Shown here one piece after another: positions 62,062-64,000 of a stretch of 64,000 bases of DNA (position 1 is its first letter; every line of letters starts with the position of its first letter). The position numbers and the translations under genes are program-made. The stretch covers positions 14,908,945 to 14,972,944 of the forward strand of contig NC_043748.1 in NCBI RefSeq assembly GCF_902148845.1. The letters run 5' to 3'. The notes under the pieces are model-generated. The model was not told where the DNA came from. It worked only from the letters and a program-made list of their open reading frames with translations, and made no database searches. The stretch is from Salarias fasciatus (lineage: Eukaryota > Chordata > Actinopteri > Blenniiformes > Blenniidae).

Positions 62062-63282
62062 ATGCCTGCAGACTATGATAAAGATGCCTACCCGGAGCCT
62101 CCTCGGAAGACCCCCGTGGTGGATAAACAAACGGCGTTGCCAAACCCGGCCCTGATCTTCACTAAACTCTTCTACTACACCGTGGATGTGCCTGTCACCA
62201 CATTCAGAGGTAGCTGGAGCTAGCTAACCAAGCTAACAGCTCAGCTGCTCGATACTGCGTCTGTCGCGGCCTTGAATGGGTTCATTTATGATCTTCGAAT
62301 TGCATTTTTTTTTTCTTTATTCAGATGTCATCGATAGCGTTCGGTCCAAAAACAAGATTGTGTACTACCACCAGAAGTTCCGCCGTGTCCCTGACCTGAC
62401 TGAGTGCGAGGAGGGAGATTTCACCTGCTACTACGAGGCGGAGATGCAATGGAGGAGAGACTTGTGAGTGCAACTCACACTTTTCATGTTTGATTTCCTC
62501 ACATCGTGACAGTCCTAACAGTAAATATCTGTTGCATTCAATCTGTGCAGCCCATGAAGTCGATATGCTGTATTCATTCTAAAGGCTTAGATAAGTTCAG
62601 TGAATTGTATTGGCCTTCCACTGTACTTGATTTGAAACTTAAGGCAATAAGATGCTTTCATAAACATCAAGGTACATTGAGTCTCAGCATTAGATAATGT
62701 TCACATCAAACTGTAACAAAATTATACCTGGCTTCACTATTCCACAAATTCCTAAATGATATGAAGTTATGCATATAGAAAGCCTCCCCATAATTTTGAA
62801 GCCCGTGCTTGTGGTTTTGGATGAGAAGCCTCAGTTGTTTGGTTGAATACTTTAACACTGGCTTACAGTAGCAAGGGGTGTTTAATTTTTCTCTTTAGGA
62901 TCTCTGCTAAAAGTAACCTTTGTAAATATTGAATGGTAATGGCACGCTGTTTTTTCTTCAATTCTCAGTAAAGTTGATCAGGAGATCGTGAAGGTGGTTC
63001 AGGAACGTCTGAAAGCCTGTGAGCAGAGAGAGGGAAACAGCAGCTTGCAAAACTGTGCCAAAGAAATACAGCAGTTTAACGAGGTGACCAAGAACTACCA
63101 GTTGCGCTGTAAGTATTGTGAAAGCATTAAATGTTTCACCATTTCATCTGCCATGTTTACTTATAACTTATATTTTTGCCATCCCTTTTCCAGATGGAGA
63201 CTTGGGAGCGTACGCCAGTGCAAGAAAGTGTTTGATGAAGCAGAAAGAGCGCATGATGGCAGCTCAGGCCCAGAGCGCTTAA
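62062..63282 (+). CDS. ndufb10: NADH:ubiquinone oxidoreductase subunit B10 (PDSW)
   Basis: There are four coding exons: 62062-62209, 62325-62463, 62969-63108 and 63194-63282, with GT-AG junctions and phases 1, 2 and 1, giving 171 residues (human 172). NDUFB10 is an accessory subunit of mitochondrial complex I on the intermembrane-space side of the distal membrane arm. Matching stretches include [62 protein letters not shown] and [19 protein letters not shown]. The cysteines of the paired CX9C-like motifs are in place (TEC, FTC, KAC, QNC, RKC), as needed for import and oxidative folding. There is no cleavable presequence, as usual. The frame is intact. It lies tail to tail with rps2, as in human. 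Confidence 0.95.
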
Positions 63283-63317
63283 GATCACTTCTCTGATGTC
63301 CTATGTAATAATTGTAA

Positions 63318-63323
63318 AATAAA
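63318..63323 (+). terminator. Poly(A) signal of ndufb10
   Basis: A canonical AATAAA lies 36 bases after the stop, followed by a GT-rich stretch (GTTTGTGAC). Confidence 0.8.
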
Positions 63324-63642
63324 GTTTGTGACATAGAATGTTTTTCAGCATGTGCTTTATCTCGTCCATAAATCAGACTGAAATAAATACATGCTATTCC
63401 ACTAGTGGGTCAAGGTAATCTTTTTGGGGCAATTGCATTGCACTATTAGACTCATTCAGTGAACTATGAATGCTTGTTTTGGTTCAGATGTCATTTCACA
63501 CTACAAAAAGTGATCCAACTGGCAGCTTTTTCTTAAAGCATATTTAAAATTGTTACTAGTAATTCTGTAGTGTCAAATGCAGTCATACATGAGTATAGCT
63601 CAGAAAATGTAGAACAAAACAACGGAGTGGTGTTCCAGAACG

Positions 63643-64000
<358 letters not shown>

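Overview
This window is vertebrate nuclear DNA, almost certainly from a ray-finned (teleost, probably percomorph) fish. The genes are split by short GT-AG introns. The gene order matches the human 16p13.3 block fahd1 - hs3st6 - msrb1 - rpl3l - ndufb10 - rps2. Non-coding DNA is rich in fish-type microsatellites ((TA)n, (GT)n, (GATA)n) and in worn SINE copies carrying the V-SINE core. All coding calls rest on reading frames, splice-site phase bookkeeping and remembered family sequences; no database search was run.

Layout. 1-210 (+) is the 3' end of fahd1. 211-9883 has no gene I can support; it holds a long (TA)n tract, an LTR-like fossil and a LINE scrap. 9884-21748 (-) is hs3st6, two coding exons around a 10.7 kb intron. 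21749-35700 is gene-free and includes a strong G-quadruplex motif. 35.8-40.1 kb (-) holds two complete tandem msrb1 selenoprotein genes, each with an in-frame TGA for selenocysteine and a SECIS element in its 3' UTR. 41151-43192 (+) is a two-exon, eight-finger C2H2 zinc-finger gene. 46.1-56.6 kb (+) is a TEX2-like SMP-domain lipid-transfer protein gene (11 coding exons plus a likely 5' UTR exon). 57282-60861 (-) is rpl3l (10 exons, the first being just the ATG). 62062-63282 (+) is ndufb10. 63672-64000 (-) is the 3' end of rps2, which leaves the window.

The genes do not form a pathway: a mitochondrial hydrolase, a Golgi sulfotransferase, methionine-R-sulfoxide reductases, a DNA-binding protein, an ER lipid-transfer protein, two ribosomal proteins and a complex I subunit. 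What holds them together is conserved synteny. Against the human order, the zinc-finger gene and the TEX2-like gene sit between msrb1 and rpl3l, msrb1 is doubled, and MEIOB (between FAHD1 and HS3ST6 in human) is not seen.

I found no undescribed multi-gene system. The most notable points are the tandem pair of selenocysteine msrb1 genes with near-identical SECIS apices, a possible read-through form of the TEX2-like protein ending in a hydrophobic segment, a probable uORF-bearing leader on the same gene, and the rearranged synteny.
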